Origin: JBIOJB01 sp044450465
GTDB taxonomy: Bacteria > Chloroflexota > Dormibacteria > Dormibacterales > Dormibacteraceae
Assembly: GCA_044450465.1 (NCBI GenBank)
Contig: JBIOJB010000001.1
Span: forward strand, 1 to 64,000
Length of the DNA: 64,000 nucleotides
Direction: 5' to 3'
Both the position numbers and the translations under genes were made by a program. Below, in pieces: positions 41,077 to 49,139 of this stretch (the first letter of the stretch is position 1; each line of letters starts with the position of its first letter). The notes below the pieces were generated by a model. The model was not told where the DNA came from. It saw nothing but the letters and a program-made list of their open reading frames with translations, and ran no database searches.

Positions 41077-41457
41077 GTGGCTGTGAGCGTTTACGGCATC
41101 ATCGCTGACCTCCGGCGAGAGCACACGAGCCCAGCCGCCGGCCAGACTCTCGACCTGGTCGTGACCGAGCTGGGTCGCACCCGGGACAACGTCAAACAGG
41201 CCGTGGCCGCCCTAGCCGCCGGCAGCCTACCGCCTGGCGGCAGACAGGTGCTTGACGAGCTCGCCGAGCGGGCGCGCAAGGATGGGCTTTACGACCTCGA
41301 CTTCGGCCCCGACCCTTACGACGTCCCTCAGGCGGAGCCGCTCGATACCGGGACGGCGGGCATCGGCGCGCTGCTCGCGCTGACCTCGCTCGTGGGCGTG
41401 GCGCTGGCGGTCGTGGCCGTGATCGCGGGCCTCAACTCGATCCTCCACTTCGCCTGA
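41077..41457 (+). CDS. Small protein with C-terminal membrane helix, unknown
   Basis: 126 aa (GTG 41077; GTG 41083 is an alternative). The soluble part is helical and charged (IIADLRREHTSPAAGQTLDL, RTRDNVKQAVAALAAG), followed by an acidic turn (DLDFGPDPYDVPQ) and a C-terminal helix (IGALLALTSLVGVALAVVAVIAG). Its TGA overlaps the ATG of yajQ (TGATG), so the two are made together. No family recognised. Confidence 0.65.
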   Translation: MAVSVYGIIADLRREHTSPAAGQTLDLVVTELGRTRDNVKQAVAALAAGSLPPGGRQVLDELAERARKDGLYDLDFGPDPYDVPQAEPLDTGTAGIGALLALTSLVGVALAVVAVIAGLNSILHFA

Positions 41458-41948
41458 TGGCCGAGTCGTCGTTCGATGTCGTCTCCGAGTTCGACGCTGC
41501 GGAGCTGACGAACACCATCGACCAGGCGCGCCGCGAGGTGGCCACCCGGTTCGACTTCAAGGACACGCAGACGGCCTTCGACCGCCAGGAAGAGATCATC
41601 GTCATCGAGTCGGCCAGCGAAGAGCGCGCAAAGGCCGCGCTCCAGGTATTTCGGGAGAAGGCGGCCCGCCGGCAACTATCACCGAAGCTCTTCAAAGCCA
41701 AGGACCCTCAAACCGTGGGCAAAGGGCGGGGCCGGATCGAGGTACAGCTGAACGCCGGGATATCAGATGAGCTGGCGAGAGAACTACGCAAGCGGATAGT
41801 GGCCGTGTCAGCCAAGGTGCAAGTGCGTATTCAGGGCGACCAGCTGAGGGTCGTGGGCAAGGACAAAGACACGCTTCAGCTCGTCATCAAGGCGCTGCGC
41901 GAAGCCGAGGACATCCCGGTACCGCTTCAATTCACGAACTACCGATAG
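41457..41948 (+). CDS. yajQ: YajQ family nucleotide-binding protein (UPF0234)
   Basis: 163 aa with the two-ferredoxin-fold layout of YajQ: SSFDVVSEFDAAELTNTIDQ at the N-terminus, VATRFDFKDT, KELFKAKDP-like ending of the first half (LFKAKDPQTVGKG), and SAKVQVRIQGDQLRVVGKDK at the end. A Xanthomonas homologue binds cyclic di-GMP; others bind tRNA or nucleotides. The GGDEF cyclase at 7.3 kb could supply the ligand, but this is inference. Confidence 0.93.
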   Translation: MAESSFDVVSEFDAAELTNTIDQARREVATRFDFKDTQTAFDRQEEIIVIESASEERAKAALQVFREKAARRQLSPKLFKAKDPQTVGKGRGRIEVQLNAGISDELARELRKRIVAVSAKVQVRIQGDQLRVVGKDKDTLQLVIKALREAEDIPVPLQFTNYR

Positions 41949-42017
41949 GGTTGGAACCAGTCTGCCTGCAGCCATGAGCAGACGTTCCGCGCAGAGCAGT
42001 AACCAGGTCTGACCGAG

Positions 42018-42728
42018 ATGAATCCTGTGGCGATCATCCCCTCGATCGCCGTTCTGCGCGGACGCTGCGTGCTCACGACGCCAGGCGATGAAACAGTCGA
42101 CGCGTACGACGACGATCCCGTCGAGCTCGCCGCCGAGTTTGCGGCGACGGGTGCCAAGCACCTTCATGTCGTCGACCTCGACTCAGTGCGCGGATCGGGA
42201 GACAGCTGCAAGGTGATCAAGGAGATCCGCAAGCGGGCGGACCTCAAGGTACTGGTGGCGGGCGAGGTACGAACCGAGAAGGCCGCTGCGGCCTACACCA
42301 GAGCCGGCGCCCACGGTGTGGTCATCGGAAGCGCCGCCGCGCGCGACCCGGACCTGCTCCGGCGCTGCGCCCAGATGCATCCCGGTCAGATCGTGGCGAC
42401 GGTTGATGTGCGCGAGAAGCCGGTGGAGATCGCGAGGTGGAGCGGGACGGAACCGGTGATGATCGGCGACCTGCTCGGCCGCTGGGCCGAGCTGCCGTTG
42501 GGCGGCGTCATCCTGAGCTGCGTCGACAGGGAGGGCGCGGGCTCAGGCCCCGACCTCGAGTCTCTGGCCATGGTCCGGCGCATGACCGCCCACTTTCTTC
42601 ACTACTCGGGAGGCGTGGCCACCCGTGAGGACATCAGCCGGCTCAGCGCGGCGGGCGCGCAGGCGATCATCGTCGGACGCGCTCTTCACGAGGGCAAGCT
42701 GACCCTGGGGCAAGCCTTCGCGCGATGA
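42018..42728 (+). CDS. HisA/PriA-like (beta/alpha)8 barrel lacking key active-site residues
   Basis: 236 aa, full HisA length. It follows the fold: AIIPSIAVLRGRCVLTTPG, LHVVDLDSVRGSG, VLVAGEVRTEKAA, VVIGSAAARDP, VATVDVREK, VILSCVDREGAGSGPDLE, HYSGGVATREDI, IIVGRALHEGKLTLGQA. The phosphate loops (SGGV, GRAL, GSAA) and Asp130 are kept. The first catalytic Asp (Asp8 in Thermotoga HisA, Asp11 in PriA) is Ala11, the Asp175 position of PriA is Cys168, and the GGGIR loop reads AGEVR. It probably does not catalyse the HisA reaction; no other his genes are nearby. Confidence 0.85.
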   Translation: MNPVAIIPSIAVLRGRCVLTTPGDETVDAYDDDPVELAAEFAATGAKHLHVVDLDSVRGSGDSCKVIKEIRKRADLKVLVAGEVRTEKAAAAYTRAGAHGVVIGSAAARDPDLLRRCAQMHPGQIVATVDVREKPVEIARWSGTEPVMIGDLLGRWAELPLGGVILSCVDREGAGSGPDLESLAMVRRMTAHFLHYSGGVATREDISRLSAAGAQAIIVGRALHEGKLTLGQAFAR

Positions 42729-43117
42729 GATTCTTGGCGGCCGTCGCCACGCTGCTCCTCCTGGCGGCGTGCGGAGGCCGCGACAACCCCGATGACCAGG
42801 GGCTGCACCAGGACATCGCCAACAGCTCGAACGGAGTCGAGGTGACCTTCGACGCCACCCTGGTCAGCGAGCCGGTGGAGTCAGGCGGCCACGAACGTTT
42901 CGAGGTGACCGACCCGGCCGGCGACCGGCTCGAGATCGACCACAACACCAGTCTCGCGCCGTACGTGCCGATTCACCAGGGCGATCAGATAGTGGTCCAC
43001 GGCCAGCTCTACATAGACCCCGGGCCGGTTGCGGGCGTTCACTGCACTCACGCAGCCACCTCGAGCGGCTGCCCCGACCCGGGCTGGATCCAATACAACG
43101 GGACCTACTACGAATGA
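42725..43117 (+). CDS. DUF3465-type lipoprotein
   Basis: 130 aa. The signal peptide ends in a lipobox (MRFLAAVATLLLLAACGG), so the mature protein starts at a lipidated Cys16. The mature part has GGHERFEVTDPAGDRLEIDH, NTSLAPYVPIHQGDQIVVHG and GVHCTHAAT, which match the DUF3465 pattern (HxxFxV, HNxxLAPxVPxxxGD, HxTH). Role unknown; outer-face binding of a small ligand or nucleic acid has been guessed for such OB-like domains. ATGA overlap with the HisA-like gene. Confidence 0.8.
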   Translation: MRFLAAVATLLLLAACGGRDNPDDQGLHQDIANSSNGVEVTFDATLVSEPVESGGHERFEVTDPAGDRLEIDHNTSLAPYVPIHQGDQIVVHGQLYIDPGPVAGVHCTHAATSSGCPDPGWIQYNGTYYE

Positions 43118-43154
43118 GCGCCGCGGCCGGCCGCGGCAGCTGTCGGCTTCGCGG

Positions 43155-43958
43155 TCAGCGCCGACGCGCCGGGGGTTTGCGGGCGACGAGCCACGTCGTC
43201 GCCTGGGCCACCGGGCGGACGACGATCTCGTCGATATCGACATGGGGCGGCCTGGTCACCGCAAACACCACGCAATCCGCCACGTCTTCAGGGGTGAGCG
43301 GTTTCAGGCCCTGATAGACGGCGCGCGCGGCTTTGTGATCGCCATGGAAGCGCACCAGGCTGAACTCGGTCTCAACGAGCCCAGGCGCGATCTCGGTGAC
43401 CCGGATCGGTTCGCCGTTCAACTCCAGGCGAAGCGTGCGCGAGATGGCGCGCACGGCATGCTTGACCGCCGTGTAGCCGGCGCCCCCCTTATAGGTCTCG
43501 AACCCGGCAATGGACCCGATGTTCACGATGTGGCCGTGTCGCGCTTTGCGGAGAAGCGGAAGGCAGGCCCGTGTCATCCGCATAAGGCCCATGACGTTGA
43601 CCTGCCACATGCCGGCCCACTCTTCGTCGCGCGCCTCTGAGACGGGGTTCAATCCCAAAGCGCCCCCTGCGTTGTTGACAAGCACGTCGATTCGACCGAA
43701 TCGCTGCCCGATCTCACGCACGAATTCGTCGACGCTGTCCTGATCTGTGACGTCGAGTGGCACCGCGACGCCGTCCTCGCCGGCCACGCGCCGGATCCTC
43801 TGGATTCGCCTCGCTCCGACGACGATCTGGTACCCACGGCGACCCAACGCGACCGCCGTGGCCGCACCGATCCCAGAGGAAGCTCCCGTGACGACCGCTA
43901 CCGGTGACGCCTTGCTCGAATCGACACCTCCGTCAGTGACAAATGGGGAGCCGTCAAA
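43155..43958 (-). CDS. Short-chain dehydrogenase/reductase without a recognisable start codon
   Basis: NAD(P)-dependent classical SDR. The dinucleotide loop VTGASSGIG lies upstream of the first usual start (TTG 43847); NNAG, GSIAGFETYKGGAGYTAVKH (Ser, Tyr-x3-Lys) and EIAPGLVETEF are present. Reading back from 43847 to the divergent gene at 43976 there is no ATG, GTG, TTG or even CTG in frame. The end at 43958 is therefore only an estimate. Either an unusual start is used or a small indel near 43.9 kb hides the true one. Substrate unknown. Confidence 0.8.
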   Translation of the reverse strand, partial: FDGSPFVTDGGVDSSKASPVAVVTGASSGIGAATAVALGRRGYQIVVGARRIQRIRRVAGEDGVAVPLDVTDQDSVDEFVREIGQRFGRIDVLVNNAGGALGLNPVSEARDEEWAGMWQVNVMGLMRMTRACLPLLRKARHGHIVNIGSIAGFETYKGGAGYTAVKHAVRAISRTLRLELNGEPIRVTEIAPGLVETEFSLVRFHGDHKAARAVYQGLKPLTPEDVADCVVFAVTRPPHVDIDEIVVRPVAQATTWLVARKPPARRR

Positions 43959-43961
43959 GCG

Positions 43962-43967
43962 TAACCT
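43962..43967 (+). promoter_or_regulatory. -10-like element (TAACCT) before the 43976 gene
   Basis: TAACCT is followed by eight bases and ATG 43976. AGGAGG also lies 2 nt before the ATG, too close for a normal ribosome site. On the minus strand the same bases contain TAGGTT, pointing towards the SDR gene. Confidence 0.4.
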
Positions 43968-43975
43968 AGGAGGCC

Positions 43976-44437
43976 ATGCTCGATGCCGTGGTTGGGATCG
44001 TGGTCGGCATTCTCGTCGTGGCGGGGATTCTGGTCATGATCGGGCCTGACGTCTCAAAGCTGACGGGCCGCCTAAGCAGGTTCAAGGCTCGCCCGTCCCT
44101 CCCATCTCCGTTCCAGTCGCGCGGCGCCGGCCAAGCCCCCCCGTCGGGTCTGAACCCCAAGACCCAGCGAGTCCTGGTAGGCGCTGCTCGCCTGGCGACC
44201 TGGCTGCGCTCGAACGGGCACGACGACCTGGCCCGAGAGCTGCGCGCCGGGGCGGCGCAGATGACTGCGAACGAGCCCGCCGGGCTTTATGCGCTGCAGG
44301 CCGCGGTGCGGAAGGTGCGCGCCGTCCAGCGATCGGAAGCGGGCGCCCAGGAACGGCTGCAGTCCCTGGCCGGCGAGCTCACCAAGGCGCTCCGCGACCG
44401 CTTCGAGCAGCTCGAGCTCCTGCCGTTCGGGCGCTAG
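43976..44437 (+). CDS. Membrane-anchored helical protein, unknown
   Basis: 153 aa. One N-terminal helix (AVVGIVVGILVVAGILVMIG), a Pro/Ser-rich spacer, then a helical domain (TQRVLVGAARLATWLRSNGH, DDLARELRAGAAQMTANEPA, a long Ala/Arg/Gln-rich helix). No family recognised. Convergent with the 44454 gene; a GC hairpin sits at the junction. Confidence 0.65.
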   Translation: MLDAVVGIVVGILVVAGILVMIGPDVSKLTGRLSRFKARPSLPSPFQSRGAGQAPPSGLNPKTQRVLVGAARLATWLRSNGHDDLARELRAGAAQMTANEPAGLYALQAAVRKVRAVQRSEAGAQERLQSLAGELTKALRDRFEQLELLPFGR

Positions 44438-44454
44438 GACCCCCGCGCGGGGTC
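44438..44454. terminator. Hairpin between convergent genes
   Basis: GACCCC (44438-44443) pairs with GGGGTC (44449-44454) around CGCGC. It serves both converging genes if it acts as a terminator, but no T-run follows on either strand. Confidence 0.35.
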
Positions 44455-44975
44455 TAGACCCGCCGGCGGCTCCGCGGTTGCGGGTTGGTTTCGGCGGGCA
44501 GCTCCAACGGTGACTGAGCGACCAGGCAGAACTCTGGCGGCGGTCCGAGGACCATCATCCGCTTCCACAACGTGACGCCCGGACCGGAGGTCCACGGCCG
44601 GAGCGACTCGTAGAACGGCGAGTAGGCGAGGCCAGGAGGCTTGCTCAGGCCGACCTCCACCCCCGTTTCCAGGTCGAGCTCTCCTGAAATCAGCGCCATG
44701 AGCTTGCCGGACCCGTCGATGGCTGCTCGGGCCACGTCGTCGTGAGGACGCGACCTCGACCCGGTGATCGCCGCATCGTTTAGAGAATCGAGAGCGGCCG
44801 AGTCTTTGACCAGGTACCAGTCGCTGTAGCCGCCTGGGATCCGATAGCTGGTTGATGTGATGAACCCGGCCGGCTTGGTCTCCGCAAGGGCCGCGTGAAA
44901 TCTCTTGAGCCCGGCTTCGTACGCGACGATGTCGGCGCCCCCTGCTGCGCGGTGCGAGAAGATATAGGCGAGCAC
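44454..44975 (-). CDS. Unknown protein, possible dimeric alpha/beta-barrel fold
   Basis: 173 aa. It opens MLAYIFSHRAAGGADIVAYE and has YRIPGGYSDWYLVKDSAALD, compatible with a ferredoxin-like stress-response or chlorite-dismutase-like fold, and ends in a Pro-rich basic tail (NPQPRSRRRV). I do not recognise a family and no catalytic residues stand out. It follows the SRPBCC gene by 4 bp on the same strand, so the two are probably co-transcribed. Confidence 0.6.
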   Translation of the reverse strand: MLAYIFSHRAAGGADIVAYEAGLKRFHAALAETKPAGFITSTSYRIPGGYSDWYLVKDSAALDSLNDAAITGSRSRPHDDVARAAIDGSGKLMALISGELDLETGVEVGLSKPPGLAYSPFYESLRPWTSGPGVTLWKRMMVLGPPPEFCLVAQSPLELPAETNPQPRSRRRV

Positions 44976-44979
44976 TCGG

Positions 44980-45450
44980 CTAGAGGGTCTTCGACGGCTT
45001 TGGGCCCTTGCCAGCCTCGACGTACACCTTCAAGGCCGCCATGTTCTGGCGGATCCCCTCCGCGTACTGGCGAGCCAGCAGCGCGCCGGCGAGGCGCAGC
45101 AGGCCGCCGAGCTCGTAGTCCATCTCGTAAACCAGGTGCGTGGTGCCGTCCTTGTGCTCCGTGTACGTGTATGACCACGTGCCTTTCAAGGGGCCGCGGA
45201 TGAATTTGCCCCCGCAGCGTCGAGGCTTGACGTAGTCCGTCTGCTCGACCTCGAGCGTCTCCTTGAATCCACCGGGCAGGTCCAGGTGATACCTGTACTG
45301 AGTTCCCTTTCCCGGCGAACCTGGATTCACCTGCTCGACCTTCGCCAGGTTTGAGGACCATCGGGGAGCGTTCTTCGCGTCCTCCTGAACGACCGCCCAG
45401 ACCCGCGCCGGCGGCGCTTCGATGTTCACCGTCTCGCGGATTCTGGTCAC
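44980..45450 (-). CDS. SRPBCC-fold (START/polyketide cyclase-like) lipid-binding protein
   Basis: 156 aa from GTG 45450: MTRIRETVNIEAPPARVWAV, then DAKNAPRWSSNLAKVEQV, GTQYRYHLDLPGGFKETLEV and HLVYEMDYELGGLLRLAGAL, ending with a long C-terminal helix QYAEGIRQNMAALKVYVEAG. This is the helix-grip fold that holds a hydrophobic ligand. The ligand is unknown. GTG 45450 is chosen because it starts directly at the family's N-terminal strand. Confidence 0.82.
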   Translation of the reverse strand: MTRIRETVNIEAPPARVWAVVQEDAKNAPRWSSNLAKVEQVNPGSPGKGTQYRYHLDLPGGFKETLEVEQTDYVKPRRCGGKFIRGPLKGTWSYTYTEHKDGTTHLVYEMDYELGGLLRLAGALLARQYAEGIRQNMAALKVYVEAGKGPKPSKTL

Positions 45451-45468
45451 CCTGCCATCATCCCATCG

Positions 45469-46740
45469 ATGGCGAGTCGCGATCCGGCGGCCGGGCGCGC
45501 GCTCGGCGCGCTTCGCCACCGGAACTTCCGGCTGTTCCTCACCGGTCAGATCATCTCAACGGTCGGGACATGGATGCAGAGCGTGGCCATGCCGTGGCTC
45601 GCGCTGCAGCTAACGCACAGCGGACTCCTGGTAGGCCTGGTTCTGGCGGCTCAGTTCACGCCCGTGCTGCTGGGCAGCCAGATCGGGGGCGTCGTGGCGG
45701 ACCGCTATCGCAAGCGGAACGTCCTGCTCGTCACGCAGACCTGCTTTGTCCTGCCGTCGTTCGCACTGTTCGCGTTGAGCGCGACCGGCAACGTCCAGTA
45801 CTGGATGGTCATCATCGCGGCGGCGGCCACCGGCACGATCAACCTTTTTGACGTGCCGGCTCGTCAGTCGTTCGTCATCGAGATGGTCGGCCGGCAGGAC
45901 CTGATGAACGCGATCGCGCTCAACTCCACGGTCTTCAACGGCGCGGCGATCGTTGGCCCCGCCGTCGCAGGGGTCCTCATTGGAGCGATTGGTGTGCCGG
46001 TCTGCTTTCTTGCCAATTCGGTCAGCTATCTGGCCGCGGTCACCGCGCTGATGATGATGCGCGGGCTGCCTCCCGTCACGCCGCAACCCCAGGAACAGCC
46101 ATGGCGTAAGAGAGTCGCCGAGGGAGCTTCATACGCGCGACGAGAACCGGTGGTCGGGCTGTTGCTGTTCACGGTGGCTGTCTTCTCGCTCTTCGCGATG
46201 AACCGCCTCACGCTGATCCCGCTCTTCGCGGATCAGGTGCTTCACGTGGGCGCCTCGGGGTTCGGATTCCTTCTCGGCTCGATGGGTCTCGGCGCGCTGA
46301 CCGGGGCGCTCACCCTCGCGTTCTTCCCGCACCTTGGGACGCAGCCGCGCCGCCAGCTCTGGATGGCGATGATCTGGGTGGCCGCGCTGCTCGAGTTCTC
46401 CTACTCGACGGTTTTCGCGCTGTCCCTGGCGGCCCTCTTCGTCGCGGGTTACTGCCAGATCTCGTTCGTCGCTGCGGCCAACACGCGAATCCAGACCATC
46501 ACGCCCGATAACCTGCGGGGGCGCGTGATGGCCCTCTATGCCCAGGCCCTGATCGGGGTGGGCCCCATCGGCAGCACCCAGGCCGGCGCGCTGGCCACGC
46601 TGTTCGGTGCGCCCTGGGCCATGGCCATCGGGGCCGCCACCGCCGGGGCCGTCGTGCTCGCGATCCGTTTCCGGCGTCCAGAGGTGTTCGGGTTCAAAGC
46701 GCGGGCGTCGAGCGAAACCGGGGCGCGAGCTCGCAGCTAG
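45469..46740 (+). CDS. MFS exporter, EntS/enterobactin-exporter type
   Basis: 423 aa with twelve helices. The N-terminus GALRHRNFRLFLTGQIISTVGTWM is the standard start of the EntS/MFS_3 family; LGSQIGGVVADRYRKRNVLL is motif A; LFDVPARQSFVIEMVGRQDL and NSTVFNGAAIVGPAVAG follow. In the second half, DNLRGRVMALYAQALIGVGP is typical. Substrate unknown. Divergent from the SRPBCC gene. Confidence 0.9.
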   Translation: MASRDPAAGRALGALRHRNFRLFLTGQIISTVGTWMQSVAMPWLALQLTHSGLLVGLVLAAQFTPVLLGSQIGGVVADRYRKRNVLLVTQTCFVLPSFALFALSATGNVQYWMVIIAAAATGTINLFDVPARQSFVIEMVGRQDLMNAIALNSTVFNGAAIVGPAVAGVLIGAIGVPVCFLANSVSYLAAVTALMMMRGLPPVTPQPQEQPWRKRVAEGASYARREPVVGLLLFTVAVFSLFAMNRLTLIPLFADQVLHVGASGFGFLLGSMGLGALTGALTLAFFPHLGTQPRRQLWMAMIWVAALLEFSYSTVFALSLAALFVAGYCQISFVAAANTRIQTITPDNLRGRVMALYAQALIGVGPIGSTQAGALATLFGAPWAMAIGAATAGAVVLAIRFRRPEVFGFKARASSETGARARS

Positions 46741-46773
46741 CCGGTGCGGGCCGGCGCCTCGTGGACAAGCGGC

Positions 46774-47460
46774 CTAGGGCGATGGGGTCCAGAACCGAGG
46801 CTTGAGGCCGGGGTCGAGTCGCTTGACGGCTCCCCGGCCCCAGATTCCCATCAAGACGGTCGCGAGGATGAACGCGGCCGCGCCCGCCAGCAGCACGGCG
46901 TACAGCGGCGCTGACAGGGCAACCCCGACCAGGCCTCCGATCGCGCCGGCGACGGCCGCCACGATCACGGAGAGCATGCCCGGCAACGTCTGGAACCCAT
47001 GACGCACCGAACCCAGCCGCTGCGCTCCGGTGATGTCTTTCCCGAGAGTCTTGAGGGCGCCGGGCAGGTCGTCATAGGTGCTCGTGACGAAGTGAGACTC
47101 GAGCTCGGGGTGTAGCTCGATGTAGGCGTGCCGGAGCCGATTCATGCCGATCACCCAGCGGTAGTCGTCTCTGTTGAGCGCCTGAAGGCGCGCGACCGTG
47201 GCCACGCCAACGAACAGGACCACGGTCAGCATGAAGATGGCAACCGTGATGAAGGTCATGCCGAACCGGTCGGCCTGAGCGACCAGCGCCAGGGCGATCA
47301 CCGCGCCGGATAGGACGCCGAGAAACATGTTCACTCGCCCCAGCGATTCGGTGTAGGTCAGCGAGCGAGTGGCGAGTAGGCTCCAGTGTTCCGTGGCCAG
47401 GATCTGTACCTTGGAGCTCGGTGCACCGTCACGGCCGGTGGGCGGCATCTCGGTCGACAA
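46774..47460 (-). CDS. Four-helix membrane protein, unknown
   Basis: 228 aa: a cytoplasmic N-terminus (HWSLLATRSLTYTESLGRVN), a helix pair (MFLGVLSGAVIALALVAQAD and FITVAIFMLTVVLFVGVATV), a charged middle domain (DDYRWVIGMNRLRHAYIELH), then a second helix pair before a basic tail. TTG 47460 is preceded by AGGAG with 7 nt spacing. It lies 9 bp after pyrD on the same strand and may be co-transcribed with the pyr genes, though no link is evident. Confidence 0.7.
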   Translation of the reverse strand: MSTEMPPTGRDGAPSSKVQILATEHWSLLATRSLTYTESLGRVNMFLGVLSGAVIALALVAQADRFGMTFITVAIFMLTVVLFVGVATVARLQALNRDDYRWVIGMNRLRHAYIELHPELESHFVTSTYDDLPGALKTLGKDITGAQRLGSVRHGFQTLPGMLSVIVAAVAGAIGGLVGVALSAPLYAVLLAGAAAFILATVLMGIWGRGAVKRLDPGLKPRFWTPSP

Positions 47461-47469
47461 TGCGTGCTC

Positions 47470-48384
47470 CTAATCCTGTGGCAAGTAGCGGGGCAGATCT
47501 AAAATCGAGGCCAGCCCCCTGCGCTCGAGAAACGCGGCCAGGCCGTTCTGCACGTCGGCGATGGCTCGCGGGTTGACGAATGTGGCGGTTCCGACCTGCA
47601 CTGCGGTGCAGCCCGCGATCAGGAACTCGAGCGCGTCCTCGGCGGTCGCGATCCCCCCGATCCCGATCACCGGTATTCGCACGCTCCGGGCCGCCTGGTG
47701 TGCCAGATGGACGGCGAGCGGCCTGATGGCGGGACCCGAGAGACCACCCGTTTTGAAGCTCAACCGCGGCCGGTAGCGGTTGAGGTCAATGGACATGCCG
47801 ACGAAGGTGTTCACCGCGCTCAGCGCGTCAGCGCCCGCGGCTTCGACCGCGCGGGCGATGACGGCGATGTCGCCGACCATCGGAGTGAGCTTCACCCAAA
47901 CCGGCAGTCTCGTTCGAGCTCGCACCGCATCGGTGACGGCAGCGGCGGCGCTGGGATCGCTGCCGAAGTAGAGCCCGCCCTGCTCTACGTTCGGGCAAGA
48001 GATGTTGATCTCGAAGCCCGCCACACCTGGTACGCCATCCAGCTGCGCGGCGAGCTCGCCGTACTCGGCCGCCGACTCCCCGTTGATGTTGACAAGCACG
48101 GGGAAATCCCAGCCCGCCCATTTCGGCGCGTAATCGCGGATCACCGCGTCGACGCCCGGACCCTGCAGCCCGATCGCGTTGAGCATTCCGCTCGGCGTCT
48201 CTACGATCCGCGGCGGCGCCGTCCCTCGCCGGGGCGCGAGAAAGATGCCCTTCGACACCATTGCGCCAAGCGCGGTTCGCTCCAGAAGAGGCACCTCGGT
48301 GCCGTACCCGAAAGTGCCCGACGCAGCCACCACCGGACCGCGAAGACTGAGCCGGCCGATCGTGACCGAGAGGTCGGCGTTCAA
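47470..48384 (-). CDS. pyrD: Dihydroorotate dehydrogenase, class 1B catalytic subunit
   Basis: Oxidises dihydroorotate to orotate with FMN; works as a heterotetramer with PyrK. 304 aa. [20 protein letters not shown] at the start, AASGTFGYGTE, GLQGPGVDAVI, FEINISCPNVEQGG (class 1B active-site Cys region), VKLTPMVGDI, SAVNTF and IGIGGIATAEDALEFLIAG (FMN phosphate). The start is TTG 48384, which overlaps the pyrK stop as TTGA; longer reading upstream is shadow sequence. Confidence 0.93.
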   Translation of the reverse strand: MNADLSVTIGRLSLRGPVVAASGTFGYGTEVPLLERTALGAMVSKGIFLAPRRGTAPPRIVETPSGMLNAIGLQGPGVDAVIRDYAPKWAGWDFPVLVNINGESAAEYGELAAQLDGVPGVAGFEINISCPNVEQGGLYFGSDPSAAAAVTDAVRARTRLPVWVKLTPMVGDIAVIARAVEAAGADALSAVNTFVGMSIDLNRYRPRLSFKTGGLSGPAIRPLAVHLAHQAARSVRIPVIGIGGIATAEDALEFLIAGCTAVQVGTATFVNPRAIADVQNGLAAFLERRGLASILDLPRYLPQD

Positions 48385-49139
48385 CCCGACACCGCGTAAG
48401 CCAGGTTCGATGGGAGTGCGGTCCAATCGATTTCGCGGGCGTGAAACACTGGCCCTTCGGTGCAGGCGCGGTCGTATCCGCCGCGCGACATGGGGACGGC
48501 GCAGCCGAGACAGACACCTGTGCCGCAGCCCATGTACGTCTCCACGGCGACCAGCGCCTCGGGCCATCTCTCGCTCACAGCGGACAGCATCCGGTTGGGA
48601 CCGCAGGCGAGAACAACGTCGGCATCCGGTGAGGCGGCCACCGCCGTGCCGTGGAAACCTCGCGAGCCGTCGTCGGTCGCCCAAATCACCTCATCGCCGG
48701 CCCACTCCGAGCAGAGGTCGGGTGCGGACCGAGCGCCGTGCACCCACGTCACGCGCATGCCCAGGGCGGCCGCCTCTTTCGCAGCCAGCGGCATCGGTGC
48801 GACGCCGACTCCACCGCTGACCAGGGCTACCGTCCGCGGCCCCGACTCCAGGTTGAAGCCCCGGCCGAGCGGCCCGAGGCAGCTCACCACCTCGCCGCTG
48901 CTCATCGCCAGCAGCTGTGCGGTCCCGACCCCCGACGATTTCAGGACGATTTCGATTCGGTCGCCATCGGTTCGGTATACGGAGAATGGGCGGCGCAGCA
49001 GAGGGCCGGGAGACCATCCGAGGTTGACGAACTGGCCCGCGCGCACCGAGCTCGCGATCTGGGGCGCCTGAAACGCGATGGCGAACATGCCGTTCCCAAC
49101 CGAGCGCCGGCCGACGATCGGCGTGTCAAGCAGGAACAC
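48381..49139 (-). CDS. pyrK: Dihydroorotate dehydrogenase electron-transfer subunit
   Basis: FAD/[2Fe-2S] protein that passes electrons from PyrD to NAD. 252 aa. FAD-binding RRPFSVYRT near residue 49, NAD-binding [20 protein letters not shown] near 102, and the cluster cysteines in [15 protein letters not shown] and a later [12 protein letters not shown] 49139 is chosen: it starts [10 protein letters not shown], the first strand of the fold, and overlaps the end of carAB by 14 bp. Confidence 0.93.
   Translation of the reverse strand: MFLLDTPIVGRRSVGNGMFAIAFQAPQIASSVRAGQFVNLGWSPGPLLRRPFSVYRTDGDRIEIVLKSSGVGTAQLLAMSSGEVVSCLGPLGRGFNLESGPRTVALVSGGVGVAPMPLAAKEAAALGMRVTWVHGARSAPDLCSEWAGDEVIWATDDGSRGFHGTAVAASPDADVVLACGPNRMLSAVSERWPEALVAVETYMGCGTGVCLGCAVPMSRGGYDRACTEGPVFHAREIDWTALPSNLAYAVSG

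Noticed and set aside
41949..42017. GTCTGC...GCAGAC inverted repeat after yajQ as a terminator
   Set aside because: Short stem, 12-13-nt loop and no T-run; likely chance or minor structure.
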